64,000 bases of DNA from Alcanivorax sp. (GTDB taxonomy: Bacteria; Pseudomonadota; Gammaproteobacteria; Pseudomonadales; Alcanivoracaceae), in contig NZ_PBSH01000008.1 in the NCBI RefSeq assembly GCF_002726155.1, forward strand, positions 1-64,000. Direction: 5' to 3'. Of the stretch, positions 8,783 to 18,436 are shown one piece after another. Under the pieces are notes generated by a model. It saw only the letters and a list, made by a program, of their open reading frames with translations, made no database searches and was not told the DNA's origin. How positions within the stretch are numbered: position 1 is the stretch's first letter; the number at the start of each line of letters is the position of its first letter. The position numbers and the translations under genes are program-made.

Positions 8783-9939
8783 GCGGCGGCCTCGCCCGTT
8801 ACCGGTTGACCATCCGGGTCCGCCGCCGGGGGCTCAGCGGAGGGGGACTCCGCTGGTGGCGCCGGGTTCAGCAATACTCGCTGCCCGGGCATCAACGCTT
8901 CCGGGTCCTCGATCACCTTCACCGGCTGGCTGCTGCCCAGGCGGGAGTGGCCGTTGACGATCACATCCGGTTTGTTGGTCAGGCCACTGGTCACTTCTAC
9001 CCAGCCATCCCGGCGACCGCCCAGCGTTATCGGGTGGCGCTGAGCCTTATTGTCCGGGCTTACCGTGAACACATAACTCTGCGCCCCCTGGGTGATCACC
9101 GCCTGCTCCGGCACCAACAGCGCTTCCCGTTCCGCTAACTGCACGGACACCCGTAGAAACTGGCCGGGCAATAATTGCCCCTGGGGGTTATTCAGCCGGG
9201 CACGCACCGTCAGGCTACGGCTGCTGCTGCTCACCCGGGAATCCAGGTGGGTGATCGCGCCTTCAAAAATTTGATCTTCAAATGCGGAATTCTGCGCCTG
9301 CACCGGCAACCCCACCGCCAACTTGCCCAAGTAGCGTTCGGGTATCTGGAAATCCACTTCCAGATGTCCAAGATTATCCAGGGTCGTAATCGGGTTGCCC
9401 GTCTGCAGATAGGCACCGGGATCCACCTGTCTCAACCCCAGCACCCCGGCAAACGGCGCGCGAATGGTATGGTCGTTAAAATTGGCGCGGGCCACATTGC
9501 GGCTGGCCTCGGCGGCTTCCAGGGTGGTGCGGAAGGTATCCACCTCGGATTGGGAAATGGCGCGACGCTCCACCAGCTGCTGACCCCGGCGGTAATCATC
9601 CCTGGCGCGCTGATATTCCGCCTCGGCACGGGCCAGTTCGGCACGGGCATTACGGTCATCCAGCGTCACCAGCAGCTGGCCCCGGGTGACCTGCTGGCCT
9701 TGCTGAAAATGGATCTCCGCCACCCGGCCCGGCACTTCCGCCAACAACACCACAGCCTGGGCCGCCCGGGCGGTACCCACGGCTTCCACCCGGTCGTACA
9801 GGGGGCGCTCAATGCTCGGTGCCAGGTTCACTACGGTTGGCGGGCGGGTTCCCATGGGCGCCTGCTCAGCCGGCCACAGCCACCAAGCCCCCATTCCCAC
9901 CAGTGCCACCAACACCAGCCCCGCGATAATCCGCGCCAT
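8779..9939 (-). CDS. RND efflux periplasmic adaptor (membrane fusion protein)
   Basis: Periplasmic adaptor linking the downstream RND permease to an outer-membrane channel. The 386-residue protein starts with a single membrane anchor (MARIIAGLVLVALVGMGAW), then lipoyl-like, alpha-hairpin (about residues 95-165) and beta-barrel regions, with the GRVAEIHFQQGQQV motif at the lipoyl domain. The start at 9939 has GGAG 6-7 nt upstream; a reading from 10002 adds 21 unsupported residues. The C-terminus is Pro/Ala/Glu rich and of low complexity. Confidence 0.93.
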   Translation of the reverse strand: MARIIAGLVLVALVGMGAWWLWPAEQAPMGTRPPTVVNLAPSIERPLYDRVEAVGTARAAQAVVLLAEVPGRVAEIHFQQGQQVTRGQLLVTLDDRNARAELARAEAEYQRARDDYRRGQQLVERRAISQSEVDTFRTTLEAAEASRNVARANFNDHTIRAPFAGVLGLRQVDPGAYLQTGNPITTLDNLGHLEVDFQIPERYLGKLAVGLPVQAQNSAFEDQIFEGAITHLDSRVSSSSRSLTVRARLNNPQGQLLPGQFLRVSVQLAEREALLVPEQAVITQGAQSYVFTVSPDNKAQRHPITLGGRRDGWVEVTSGLTNKPDVIVNGHSRLGSSQPVKVIEDPEALMPGQRVLLNPAPPAESPSAEPPAADPDGQPVTGEAAA

Positions 9940-10110
9940 GCCATTCTCCGTTATTCCGATGCAAGCCAAGTCTGATTCACGACAGGAAAGTCTAACGTGC
10001 AATTATGCAAGGAATGCGTAACCGCTGCGTTAGTGGGAACAAATAAATTGAAGAGGGTTCATGTAAAGATCGTCAGCGGCACAAAACACGGCCCCAGTGG
10101 TGGCCCCTGA

Positions 10111-10147
10111 AAAGAAAAAGCCCACCTGCATGGTGGGCTTTTTCTTT
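10111..10147 (-). terminator. Long perfect-stem terminator downstream of the acyl-CoA ligase
   Basis: AAAGAAAAAGCCCACC pairs perfectly over 16 bp with GGTGGGCTTTTTCTTT around a 5-nt loop. It can act in either direction, but it lies after the acyl-CoA ligase on the minus strand; the adaptor gene on its other side reads away. Confidence 0.9.
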
Positions 10148-10148
10148 C

Positions 10149-10201
10149 GTGCCGCGTGTTGCGTGAAGCGTGTTGCGTCTCTTTTACCGTGTTGCGTCTC
10201 T
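10149..10201 (-). repeat. 3'-UTR GACGC module (acyl-CoA ligase copy)
   Basis: Reading the minus strand, the stop is followed by AGAGACGCAACACG, then a second AGAGACGCAACACGC and a CACGCAACACGC unit before the terminator hairpin. Related modules follow gyrB, the H-NS-like gene, glyS and yidC. Confidence 0.6.
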
Positions 10202-11848
10202 CTAAACCATTTCCGCGCGCATCTTCTTCTTGTCCAGCTTGCCCACGGAGGTGCGCGGCAGCTCGTCCACAAAGACCACCCGATCAGGGATACCGTAGCG
10301 GCTGATCACGCCCTTGTCGGCATAATCGCCAACCAGCGCCTTGATGCTCTCTTCATCTGCTTCACCGCTTTTCACCACCAGCGCCACCGGGCGTTCACCC
10401 CATTTTTCATCGGGCACCCCCACCACGGCGCACTCGCCCACGCCCGGGTGCTGCAGCACCAGGCCTTCCAGATCAATGGAAGACACCCACTCGCCACCGG
10501 TCTTGATCACATCCTTGATGCGGTCAACGATTTTCAGCCAACCATCCTCGGACATTACCGCCACATCCCCGGTGTGCAGCCAGCCGCCATGCCACAACTC
10601 TTCGGATTTATCCGGGTCGTTCAGGTAACCCTGGGTCAGCCAGGGCGCGCGCACCACCACTTCCCCCTGGCTCTTGTTGTCATGGGGCACGTCATTCATT
10701 TCACCGTCGACGATGCGAATCTGCACCATGGCCACCGGGCGGCCGGTGCGGGTGCGGTAATCCGCCTGGGTTTCCAGGTCCGCGTTTTCCAGTTCCGGGG
10801 TCAGCTGGGCCAGGGTCAGCAGCGGGCAGGTTTCGCTCATGCCGTAACCGGTATAGATATCGATGCCACGTTCCAGCGCCCCCATGGCCAGCGCCTTGGG
10901 CAGGGCCGAGCCGCCGATGATGACTTTCCAGCCACTCAGATCGATGCTCTTGGCCGCTTCCGCCTGCAGCAACATTTGGATGATGGTGGGAACACAGTGT
11001 GAAAAAGTAACTTTGTGGGTCACCAGTAGTTTCAACAGGGTGGCCGGCTCGTAACGGCCCGGGTACACCTGTTTCACCCCCATCATGGTAGCCATGAACG
11101 GGATGCCCCAGGCGTGTACATGGAACATGGGCGTGATCGGCATGTAGACGTCGTCTTCGTTGAAACGCCCCTGCCCCACACCGGCCATGGTGTTACGGCC
11201 GGCAAAGGTGTGCAGCACCAGCTGTCGGTGAGAGAAATACACGCCCTTGGGCAGGCCGGTGGTGCCGGTGGTATAGAAGGTGGTCGCGCGGGTGTTTTCG
11301 TCCAGCTCCGGGAAATCGTACTGGGCCGGCGCCTTGGCCAGCAGCTCTTCATATTCACCCGCCAGCGGCAGGCTATCACTGCTTTTCACACCCTCTTCCT
11401 GAGAAGACGTGTCGTCCAGCAGGATGTAGGTCTTTACCGTCTCGATGCGGTCTTGCAGCTCTTCCAGGATCGGCAGGAATTCGCTGTTGACCAGAATCGC
11501 ATCATCTTCCGCATGGTTGATGGTGTAGAGAATCTGTTCCGGGCTCAGGCGCACGTTCACGGTGTGCAGCACTGCACCCATCATCGGGATGGCAAAAAAG
11601 GCTTCCAGGTAACGGTTGGTGTCCCAGTCCATCACGGCCACGGTATCACCAGGCTTCACGCCCTGCGCCGCCAGCGCCCCGGCCAGGCGGCGCACGCGCT
11701 CGTCAAGGTCGCGGTAGGTGAACGTGCGATCGCCATAGGTAATCGTCTGGTCCGGTGCCTTGCGCACACCGGCTTCCAGAATATGGTTGATGACCAGTGA
11801 CGACTCCACCGCTGAGGCGCTGCGGGGGATGTTCAGATGACTACTCAT
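10202..11848 (-). CDS. AMP-dependent fatty acyl-CoA ligase, AlkK-like
   Basis: Activates fatty acids to acyl-CoA with ATP through an acyl-adenylate. The 548-residue protein has the P-loop-like [11 protein letters not shown] at residues 192-202, the [11 protein letters not shown] motif near residue 325, the LHTGDVAV motif and a C-terminal [11 protein letters not shown] carrying the catalytic lysine. Its length and sequence style resemble medium/long-chain ligases such as AlkK of alkane degraders. Start at 11848 has GGAG 8 nt upstream; the reading from 11902 is rejected. Chain-length preference is inference. Confidence 0.88.
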   Translation of the reverse strand: MSSHLNIPRSASAVESSLVINHILEAGVRKAPDQTITYGDRTFTYRDLDERVRRLAGALAAQGVKPGDTVAVMDWDTNRYLEAFFAIPMMGAVLHTVNVRLSPEQILYTINHAEDDAILVNSEFLPILEELQDRIETVKTYILLDDTSSQEEGVKSSDSLPLAGEYEELLAKAPAQYDFPELDENTRATTFYTTGTTGLPKGVYFSHRQLVLHTFAGRNTMAGVGQGRFNEDDVYMPITPMFHVHAWGIPFMATMMGVKQVYPGRYEPATLLKLLVTHKVTFSHCVPTIIQMLLQAEAAKSIDLSGWKVIIGGSALPKALAMGALERGIDIYTGYGMSETCPLLTLAQLTPELENADLETQADYRTRTGRPVAMVQIRIVDGEMNDVPHDNKSQGEVVVRAPWLTQGYLNDPDKSEELWHGGWLHTGDVAVMSEDGWLKIVDRIKDVIKTGGEWVSSIDLEGLVLQHPGVGECAVVGVPDEKWGERPVALVVKSGEADEESIKALVGDYADKGVISRYGIPDRVVFVDELPRTSVGKLDKKKMRAEMV

Positions 11849-12103
11849 AACTTGCTCCGTTACCTTGTTATTCTGCCGTTCACGGGCAGGAAAAAGCGGC
11901 ACGCTCTTACCTACCCATCAGTATGTGGGCGTTCAAGACTGACACAGACCTCCATACAGGTCATCTGTCAGCAGGCCCAATAGGTTACAAAATACTACCC
12001 GTTGTAGACACCCTGTCTAGCACAGCCTTTCAGCGCTTGTTTGCTGCCCTGGCGGCCCATCGTGAAGCCCCCATTTAGGTCGGGCTGCCATCCTGTTAGT
12101 GGA

Positions 12104-13483
12104 TCAAGGATGGGTGAGATCTTTCGGATCCAGCAGTTTTTCCAGCTCCTGCCGGGACAGGCCGGACTGTTCCTCCGCCACATCCAGCACCGCCCTGCCA
12201 CTGGCAAACGCTTCTTTGGCAATCTTCGCCGCTTTTTCGTAGCCGATCACCGGGTTCAGGGCGGTGACCAGAATGGGGTTCTTCCCTACGCCTTCGGCCA
12301 GGCGCGCTTCATTGAACGTCATCCCCTTGATCGCCCGCTCCGCCAGATTGCTGCAGCTGTTCGCCAACCATTCGGTCATATCCAGCAGATTGCTGGCTAC
12401 CAGCGGCAGCATGACATTGAGCTGGAAGTTGCCGCTCTGGGCAGCGATGGTATTGGCCTGATCCAGCCCCATTACCTGGGTCGCCACCATGGTGGCGGAC
12501 TCGCAAATCACCGGATTCACCTTGCCCGGCATGATCGACGAACCCGGCTGCGTGGCCGGCAGCTGCACCTCGCCCAGCCCGTGGATCGGCCCGGAATTCA
12601 TCCAGCGCAGGTCATTGCTGATCTTCATCAACACCACCGCAACACCGCGCAGCGCCGCCGATAACGCCAGCGGACTGTCCAGCGCACTCTGCGCCACAAA
12701 GGGATGGGGCATGGCGCGAAAGGCCAGATTCGTTTCTTCTGCCAAGTGGCGGGCAAAGGTGTCAGCGAAATTCCGGTGGGCATTAATACCGCTGCCCACG
12801 GCCGTGCCGCCCTGAGGCACCGCCAACAGGTCATCACGGGCCCGCGCCACACGCCCACAGGCATCCTGCAACTGCATGGCCCAGGTCTGTAGCTCCTGTT
12901 CCACAGTCACCGGCATGGCATCCATCAAGTGGGTGCGCCCGGTTTTCACGGTCTCCCGCTGCTCCCGGGCGCGCAAGCCCAGCTCGGCAATCAGTTGCTC
13001 AAGCGCCGGGATCAGGTTTTCCGTGACGGCCAGTGCGGCAGACACATGAATGGCCGTGGGAATGGTGTCGTTACTGCTCTGGCCCAGGTTCACATCGTCA
13101 TTGGGGTGAATGGGAGCACCGGCTTCCTCACACAGATGTGCAATCACCTCATTGACGTTCATGTTGGTGCTGGTGCCGGAGCCTGTCTGGAAGATATCCA
13201 CCGGAAACTGGTCCAGGTGATGGCCCGCCAGCAGATCGTTGCAGGCACCGACAATGGCCACGGCCTTGTCGGCTGACAACGTTTCAAGCTGCCGGTTGGT
13301 TTCCGCCGCACAGCGTTTGATGCGGACCACGGCCTGGATAAAGCGGGTTGGCAACTGACGGCCGCTGATAGGGAAATTGTCCACCGCGCGCTGGGTCTGG
13401 GCGCCCCAACGTGCGCTGGCCGGAACCGCTATGTCACCCAGGGAATCAGTTTCTGTGCGCGTATCGCAATGGTGCGTGGACAT
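12104..13483 (-). CDS. fumC: Fumarate hydratase class II
   Basis: Interconverts fumarate and malate in the TCA cycle without an iron-sulfur cluster. The 459-residue protein has the superfamily signature GSSIMPGKVNP near residue 320, the GSGTSTNMNVNEV segment near residue 105 and the TGRTHLMDA motif near residue 190. Length is normal for FumC rather than aspartase, and the motif set favours fumarase. It stands alone; the 255-bp gap to the acyl-CoA ligase shows no clear terminator. Confidence 0.94.
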   Translation of the reverse strand: MSTHHCDTRTETDSLGDIAVPASARWGAQTQRAVDNFPISGRQLPTRFIQAVVRIKRCAAETNRQLETLSADKAVAIVGACNDLLAGHHLDQFPVDIFQTGSGTSTNMNVNEVIAHLCEEAGAPIHPNDDVNLGQSSNDTIPTAIHVSAALAVTENLIPALEQLIAELGLRAREQRETVKTGRTHLMDAMPVTVEQELQTWAMQLQDACGRVARARDDLLAVPQGGTAVGSGINAHRNFADTFARHLAEETNLAFRAMPHPFVAQSALDSPLALSAALRGVAVVLMKISNDLRWMNSGPIHGLGEVQLPATQPGSSIMPGKVNPVICESATMVATQVMGLDQANTIAAQSGNFQLNVMLPLVASNLLDMTEWLANSCSNLAERAIKGMTFNEARLAEGVGKNPILVTALNPVIGYEKAAKIAKEAFASGRAVLDVAEEQSGLSRQELEKLLDPKDLTHP

Positions 13484-13566
13484 GATCAGCCTCCTGCCAA
13501 CAATAAAACCTGTGTTGTTTCATCATGGCATGGCGACAACGGGGATTCATTACAAGTCGGACTGCC

Positions 13567-14172
13567 TCAGGCCTGAAGGGATAGCACGGTATCTGCCAGG
13601 TCCCCCGCCAGCTGCTGCAATTCCTGCCTGTCGCCGGAACGTTGGGCGAACGCCCGCAATCCCATGACTTCGCACTGCAGACGGCGCGCCAATCGGTCCG
13701 GCTGATGGGCTGGGTCGTCGGGGTCGCGTATCTGCCCCGCCGCTTTCGCCTCGGCAAAGGCCTGGCGGAAAATCGCCTCCATATCGGCCAGGCGAGTTTC
13801 GATTTTCTGCTGTAACGCCGGGGTTTCTGCTCCCGCTTCCAGCAGCCCCTTGACCAGCATGCAGGCCCGGGAAGGCGGGTTGGTGTCGCGCAGCTTGCCC
13901 AGTTCGCGCAGATAGTCTGCCAGCCCTTCGATGGGGGTTTGCTTGCCACGGAGATTATCCAGGAAATCCTTGCCCATGGTGCCGGCATACAGGTCCAGGG
14001 CCTGACTATAGAGCGACTCCTTGTTGCCAAACGCGGCATAGATGCTGCCGGGGCGCATATCCAGCGCGTGCTCGATGTCTTTGAGAGAGGTGGCATGAAA
14101 ACCTTTCTCCCAGAACAGGGTCACGGCCTTCTCGAGGCAATCTTGCCGATCGTACGCCGCCATTCTGGGCAT
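13567..14172 (-). CDS. TetR-family transcriptional regulator
   Basis: DNA-binding repressor type, 201 residues, with an N-terminal helix-turn-helix (TSLKDIEHALDMRPGSIYAAFGNKESLYSQAL, about residues 29-60) and a ligand domain after it. GGAG lies 7 nt before the ATG at 14172. It is divergent from the AhpD-like gene, and two copies of one palindrome (14217-14232 and 14279-14294) lie between the genes, which strongly suggests that it controls that gene and itself. The ligand is unknown. Confidence 0.92.
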   Translation of the reverse strand: MPRMAAYDRQDCLEKAVTLFWEKGFHATSLKDIEHALDMRPGSIYAAFGNKESLYSQALDLYAGTMGKDFLDNLRGKQTPIEGLADYLRELGKLRDTNPPSRACMLVKGLLEAGAETPALQQKIETRLADMEAIFRQAFAEAKAAGQIRDPDDPAHQPDRLARRLQCEVMGLRAFAQRSGDRQELQQLAGDLADTVLSLQA

Positions 14173-14216
14173 CTGTTATCTCCACCATGCAAACAATAAG
14201 CGCAGTTTAACAATTT

Positions 14217-14232
14217 TTGAGTATTCGCTCAA
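14217..14232. promoter_or_regulatory. Probable TetR operator, copy 1
   Basis: TTGAGTATTCGCTCAA, a TTGAG-N6-CTCAA inverted repeat close to the regulator start. Its reverse complement matches copy 2 at 14 of 16 positions. Confidence 0.7.
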
Positions 14233-14278
14233 AAAAGGTATTGCAGACGTTTCTGCACGTGTTAGGGTGACGCTGTTG

Positions 14279-14294
14279 TTGAGCGATCACTCAA
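14279..14294. promoter_or_regulatory. Probable TetR operator, copy 2
   Basis: TTGAGCGATCACTCAA, a TTGAG-N6-CTCAA inverted repeat 42 bp before the AhpD-like start. Centre-to-centre distance to copy 1 is 62 bp, so each divergent gene has one site in its own leader. Confidence 0.72.
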
Positions 14295-14336
14295 ATAAAG
14301 ACATCGCTTATCCCGGCTGATCCAAAGGAGGACACC

Positions 14337-14903
14337 ATGACCGATTTCACCCTGCACACAGAAGAGACCGCCCCCGAAGCCAGCCTGGCGCTGCTGAAAG
14401 AATCGCAGAAAAGCTTTGGCATGATTCCCAATCTGCATGCCGTCATGGCCGAAGCCCCCGGCCTGCTGGAGGGCTACCAGAAACTGCACGCGTTATTCCT
14501 GGAAACCAGCTTTACCGACGAGGAAGTGACCGTAGTCTGGCAAACCATCAACGTGGAACATGCCTGCCACTATTGCGTCCCCGCCCATACCGGCATTGCC
14601 AAATCCATGGAAGTGGACGACCGCATCACCAACGCACTGCGCGACAAGACCCCCTTGCCCACAGACAAACTGGAAGCCCTGCGGGACTTCACCTTATCCG
14701 TGGTCCGCGATCGTGGCGAAGTGAACGATGAAGCTGTGCAGGCTTTCCTCGCCGCAGGCTTTGAAAAACGGCATATCCTGGAAGTGATTCTGGGCCTGTC
14801 CCAGAAGGTGATGAGCAATTACACCAATCACCTGGCCAACACCCCCGTCGACAAGCCGTTCAAAAAGTTTGAATGGCATGCAGATGGCGCCCCCACATCC
14901 TGA
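14337..14903 (+). CDS. Carboxymuconolactone decarboxylase/AhpD-like protein
   Basis: A 188-residue all-helical protein of the CMD/AhpD superfamily. The redox motif CHYC at residues 77-80, within EHACHYCVPAHTG, is the AhpD-type CxxC-x3-H, so a thiol peroxidase or disulfide-reductase role is more likely than a decarboxylase. AAAGGAGG lies just before the ATG. It is divergent from the TetR gene with paired operators between them. The natural substrate is not evident. Confidence 0.88.
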   Translation: MTDFTLHTEETAPEASLALLKESQKSFGMIPNLHAVMAEAPGLLEGYQKLHALFLETSFTDEEVTVVWQTINVEHACHYCVPAHTGIAKSMEVDDRITNALRDKTPLPTDKLEALRDFTLSVVRDRGEVNDEAVQAFLAAGFEKRHILEVILGLSQKVMSNYTNHLANTPVDKPFKKFEWHADGAPTS

Positions 14904-14949
14904 AACCGGGCTGCTCGCCCTGCTTCCACCAACGGGTGTGAAGCAGGGT

Positions 14950-17103
14950 TTATTCCTGAGGAAGTAAACCGATCGTGGTGCGGATGCTGCCATTGGGAAT
15001 AACCAACTGCCCCAGACGGTCTGAGCCAAAATAAATATCCGATTTCACTTCCTGCCCCAAGGCGCCGCCAGGTACCGAGGCAAGCCCTTCTGTACCATCC
15101 TGTAACCGCTGCACAGCACTACCGCCGAACACAATCTTGTTGGAAATTTCCAGTTGAGGGCTTTCTCCGTTACCGCTGTGGTTTCGTTCGTGCAATTCCA
15201 GTTTGCTGTCCACAATAGCCACGTCCCCCTCTATGTTCGCCAGCCTCAACTCAACCTCCGGCCGCCCCGGTTCAGCAATCGACCAGAACGAACCCTGACC
15301 ACTCACCAAGGTACTGTCCGTGGTATCGCTCATGGAATAGAGTCTGATGGCAGCACTGTAGGCCAGAAAATTCTCCCCATCCGGTGGTGGAGATAACCGG
15401 AAATTCACCAGCCCCTCAAGATTGAGATCCACATCGGCTATCGCTACCTTGTCATCCCCGCGTGGCAGGGAAACCCCGGCCAGCTCAGCCGAAAGCTGCA
15501 TTCTGACTCGAGGGGAAAGCAGGTCGATACCTCCACCGTAAGCAGCACCGCCTACGGTTCCGGAATTTTTTATCCACAAGCGCATATCATCGGCAGCCAG
15601 AAGGAAGTTGGCATTCAACATGCCGATGCCCATATTCACCGACGGGCCGGTGTCCGCAATCATGAAATGGGTGCCCCGCGACCAGTTGCTGCCCTGATTG
15701 CCAGCGTTATCCAATGTCTGCGACATCAGCAGAAAATCGATAATAAAACCCTGATTCTCACTGTCTGCGGTAACATGCGACGGGCTCCCACCGGGATACA
15801 TGGCAATATTGGCATCGATGTTGGCCAGGGTATAAATCAACCCCCAATCATAGGTTTCCGGGGCCATGTTATTTGAGCTGACCGTTACCTGATTTGAATA
15901 CGCCAACAGGTTGCCGTCACGGATAGCCGCCATTAGCGCCCCACCATCCGTGCGATTAACCTGGTTGCTATAGCTGTTGATCAACCCGGTATCGAAGCCC
16001 AGCATGTTTCCTCCGCACCCCGAACCATGGGTTGCGCCTCCCCAACACAACCCACCGGGGCCATTTCCGGCAGTCACCACATCCAGCGTGATATTGCGGA
16101 AATCAAAACCCAGAGGAGCCCGATTACCACTGCTGTCCTGAAGATTTCTCCAATCGCCAAACTCCAGCAAAACCTGTTCACCACCGCCCTGACCAATCTG
16201 CCAGCGCAGGTCTGTGGATTTAACCCCATCCCCCTGGTTTTTCTTGTAATTCCAGCTGACACCAAAATTCAGGCCCTGCGTTCGTGCGGAAGTATCATAG
16301 GCACCGGCCACTTCGCTGCCATCCCAGATCCCCCCACCACGAACCTGCAGTTCAGTGTCATACAGCGTGCCTTCCCAGCCAAAATTCAGTATCCGCTTAT
16401 CGTTGGCGGTCACTGTGGTCATGTCCTGATCAGGATGAAATTTGTAGAGAAGATCAAAATTCAGAAGGTAATTAACATCGCCATACAATCGCAATCCATC
16501 ATTGGTGACTCCGACAGAGGCTTCAGGCATATCCCAGACAAAATCCAGGTTATCGAGCGTGAGGTTGGCGTGGTAATACCAGTTTTGCCGATAGAACCAT
16601 TTGGCATCGGTTAGCGCGAAATACAGGGAAGCGGGCTTGTTGATATCGTCCGTAAAGAAAATTCCGCGATTGATCAGACGGAAATCCATTCCCCCCACCA
16701 GCGCCCATTCTCCGAATGATCGAGTCGAATCATTCAATGTCATGGAACTGAAGGAGAAACGGCTGGTATCCGCATGGCTATTGATGCTGAGCAAAGGGCC
16801 ATTCACATCGGAACCCACATCAATGTCGGTGGTGAACCAGCTGTCTTCCGTTCCCGTTTTTGTCAGCTGTAAATTATTCAGATACAGGCCCTCAGACTGG
16901 CTGGCTGTGGGAGTATCAATCTGCAAGGATAATTGCTGAGCGGATATGCCAGTAGCATTCAGACTGACCGTTACCCCATCCCTCCCTTGAACAGTGGAAA
17001 GCTCCCCTTCCGTCATCGGCTCCAGTGCAAAGGCCAACACAGGAATAATCGTCAGAATAAAAATTTTAGCGGCAGCCATTTTCTGACTTATTCTATTAAT
17101 CAT
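14950..17103 (-). CDS. Exported protein of unknown function, 717 residues (fourth gene of surface-protein operon)
   Basis: Begins with a signal peptide (IFILTIIPVLAFA) and then EPMTEGELSTVQGRDGV, an N-terminal motif shared by all four genes of this cluster. The rest is long, rich in beta-strand-like repeats, Asn, Gly and Ser, as in outer-membrane or surface proteins, and ends in SIRTTIGLLPQE. I do not recognise a catalytic domain. The motif resembles exported proteins grouped as DUF6160-like in other gammaproteobacteria (recalled, not checked). AGGGGAA lies before the ATG, and only 9 bp separate it from the preceding gene. Confidence 0.8.
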   Translation of the reverse strand: MINRISQKMAAAKIFILTIIPVLAFALEPMTEGELSTVQGRDGVTVSLNATGISAQQLSLQIDTPTASQSEGLYLNNLQLTKTGTEDSWFTTDIDVGSDVNGPLLSINSHADTSRFSFSSMTLNDSTRSFGEWALVGGMDFRLINRGIFFTDDINKPASLYFALTDAKWFYRQNWYYHANLTLDNLDFVWDMPEASVGVTNDGLRLYGDVNYLLNFDLLYKFHPDQDMTTVTANDKRILNFGWEGTLYDTELQVRGGGIWDGSEVAGAYDTSARTQGLNFGVSWNYKKNQGDGVKSTDLRWQIGQGGGEQVLLEFGDWRNLQDSSGNRAPLGFDFRNITLDVVTAGNGPGGLCWGGATHGSGCGGNMLGFDTGLINSYSNQVNRTDGGALMAAIRDGNLLAYSNQVTVSSNNMAPETYDWGLIYTLANIDANIAMYPGGSPSHVTADSENQGFIIDFLLMSQTLDNAGNQGSNWSRGTHFMIADTGPSVNMGIGMLNANFLLAADDMRLWIKNSGTVGGAAYGGGIDLLSPRVRMQLSAELAGVSLPRGDDKVAIADVDLNLEGLVNFRLSPPPDGENFLAYSAAIRLYSMSDTTDSTLVSGQGSFWSIAEPGRPEVELRLANIEGDVAIVDSKLELHERNHSGNGESPQLEISNKIVFGGSAVQRLQDGTEGLASVPGGALGQEVKSDIYFGSDRLGQLVIPNGSIRTTIGLLPQE

Positions 17104-17112
17104 CGCGTTCCC

Positions 17113-18435
17113 CTAACAAAACTTGGTAGAGCCGTGACAGTTCTGTTGTGGGGTCATCTCAAACTCAGGGTGTTCAATGAGATAGCCCGGCGCCCCTAAA
17201 AGATCCAACGCATCACCGATAGACAAGGTTCCCAGCTGAGCATTCTCATTCACAATATCCATCAGTTTCACGCTCGGTGCATTTAGCCACCACCCTGTAT
17301 TGGCTGGAACAGAGTAAGCGCTGTTACATCTTTCTGTCGCGTAACTCGTTGTACAGGCATCAACTGCGGTGTTATACGTTCCCGCATTCTGAAACTCCTG
17401 TATTGGAGTAATCTTGCTATATCTTGGGTAAGCGATAGGTTCTCGCTGGAAAGAAAGAAAAAAATCGCCGGTATTTTCGAAAGTCAATTTATGCGCCAGG
17501 CGAAGATCTGTATTCAGTTGCGCATAGGCAGAATCAAGGATTTGAGTCAAAATGCCTGAAAGACCATTCCCCTGAAGATTCAGCTGTGCCGAGCGCAACC
17601 CCAGCGTCTGCATTCTGGTACCAGCCACATCAACGAAAAGCGCATCATTTTTTCCTGTGCCGCATGAATCAAGTTCCGTCTGCGTCCTACCTGCACATCC
17701 CCAGGCATCAAGAGGAATAGGAATCCCCAGACAGAAACCACCAATCACTGCACCACCGCAAATATTCGCACGTACGCGCATGGTGATGGAAAGCTCCGTC
17801 CCCAGGAAACCACTAACGGTATTAATACCGGAATGGCATCCCGCAACGCCTGCTCCTGTTGAAACGCCAGTATTACAGCTTCCAGCAAACGCAGTATTTT
17901 CCTGATTGATCGCGCCATTCTGGGTGTACCTTCGACCGGCAACCATGGCCCCGTCGGCAGACTCCCCCCCTATCTTTATCCCTGCCACTTCTCTCAGCGT
18001 GGCGGTATCATCATTCTTTATCGCTATTTCCACATAGGGCCGTGTCAATTTGAATGGACTACCGGATGCACCGGGTTCTGTTCCATTTCTACCCATCAGG
18101 GACGCATAGTCGATATCAATATCGCAGCCTGCAAAACCGGAAAGATGATCATTAATCCCTCCACAACCAAGCTGCAGTTTGGAAATATTCATGTTCATTT
18201 CCAGTTCACCATTCAAGCCCATACGGTAAAAATCAAAAGGCTCAGAATAGGCATTCGCACCAACCAGCTCACTGCCCGATATTTTGTCATTCAGTATCAA
18301 CCCCTGGCCCGCCACTTGCCTGAGATCATTATCTTCCAGGGGGATCATTTCACTTACATTCGCTATTGCGGTTTGCCAACAAGAAAGAAAAAATCCCCCA
18401 ATAAAAAGACAGGTACCGACTTTATTTTTATTCAT
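17113..18435 (-). CDS. Exported protein of unknown function, 440 residues (third gene of surface-protein operon)
   Basis: Signal peptide (CLFIGGFFLSCWQTAIA) followed by EMIPLEDNDLRQVAGQGLIL, the same head motif as its neighbours. The body is Gly/Asn-rich with paired cysteines (for example LGCGGINDHLSGFAGCD, ANICGGAVIGGFC) that could form disulfides outside the cytoplasm. It ends with a Cys-containing tail, CHGSTKFC. Its ATG starts 1 bp after the TAG of the preceding gene, so translation is probably coupled. Function unknown. Confidence 0.8.
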   Translation of the reverse strand: MNKNKVGTCLFIGGFFLSCWQTAIANVSEMIPLEDNDLRQVAGQGLILNDKISGSELVGANAYSEPFDFYRMGLNGELEMNMNISKLQLGCGGINDHLSGFAGCDIDIDYASLMGRNGTEPGASGSPFKLTRPYVEIAIKNDDTATLREVAGIKIGGESADGAMVAGRRYTQNGAINQENTAFAGSCNTGVSTGAGVAGCHSGINTVSGFLGTELSITMRVRANICGGAVIGGFCLGIPIPLDAWGCAGRTQTELDSCGTGKNDALFVDVAGTRMQTLGLRSAQLNLQGNGLSGILTQILDSAYAQLNTDLRLAHKLTFENTGDFFLSFQREPIAYPRYSKITPIQEFQNAGTYNTAVDACTTSYATERCNSAYSVPANTGWWLNAPSVKLMDIVNENAQLGTLSIGDALDLLGAPGYLIEHPEFEMTPQQNCHGSTKFC

Positions 18436-18436
18436 C

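Noticed and set aside
13446..14096. Alternative open frame over the TetR gene
   Set aside because: Out of frame with the clear helix-turn-helix protein at 13567-14172, with low-complexity content.
15569..15577. Perfect DnaA box TTATCCACA inside the 717-residue gene
   Set aside because: A single 9-mer inside coding sequence 10 kb from the origin, with no neighbouring boxes or AT-rich element; chance is the simplest explanation.
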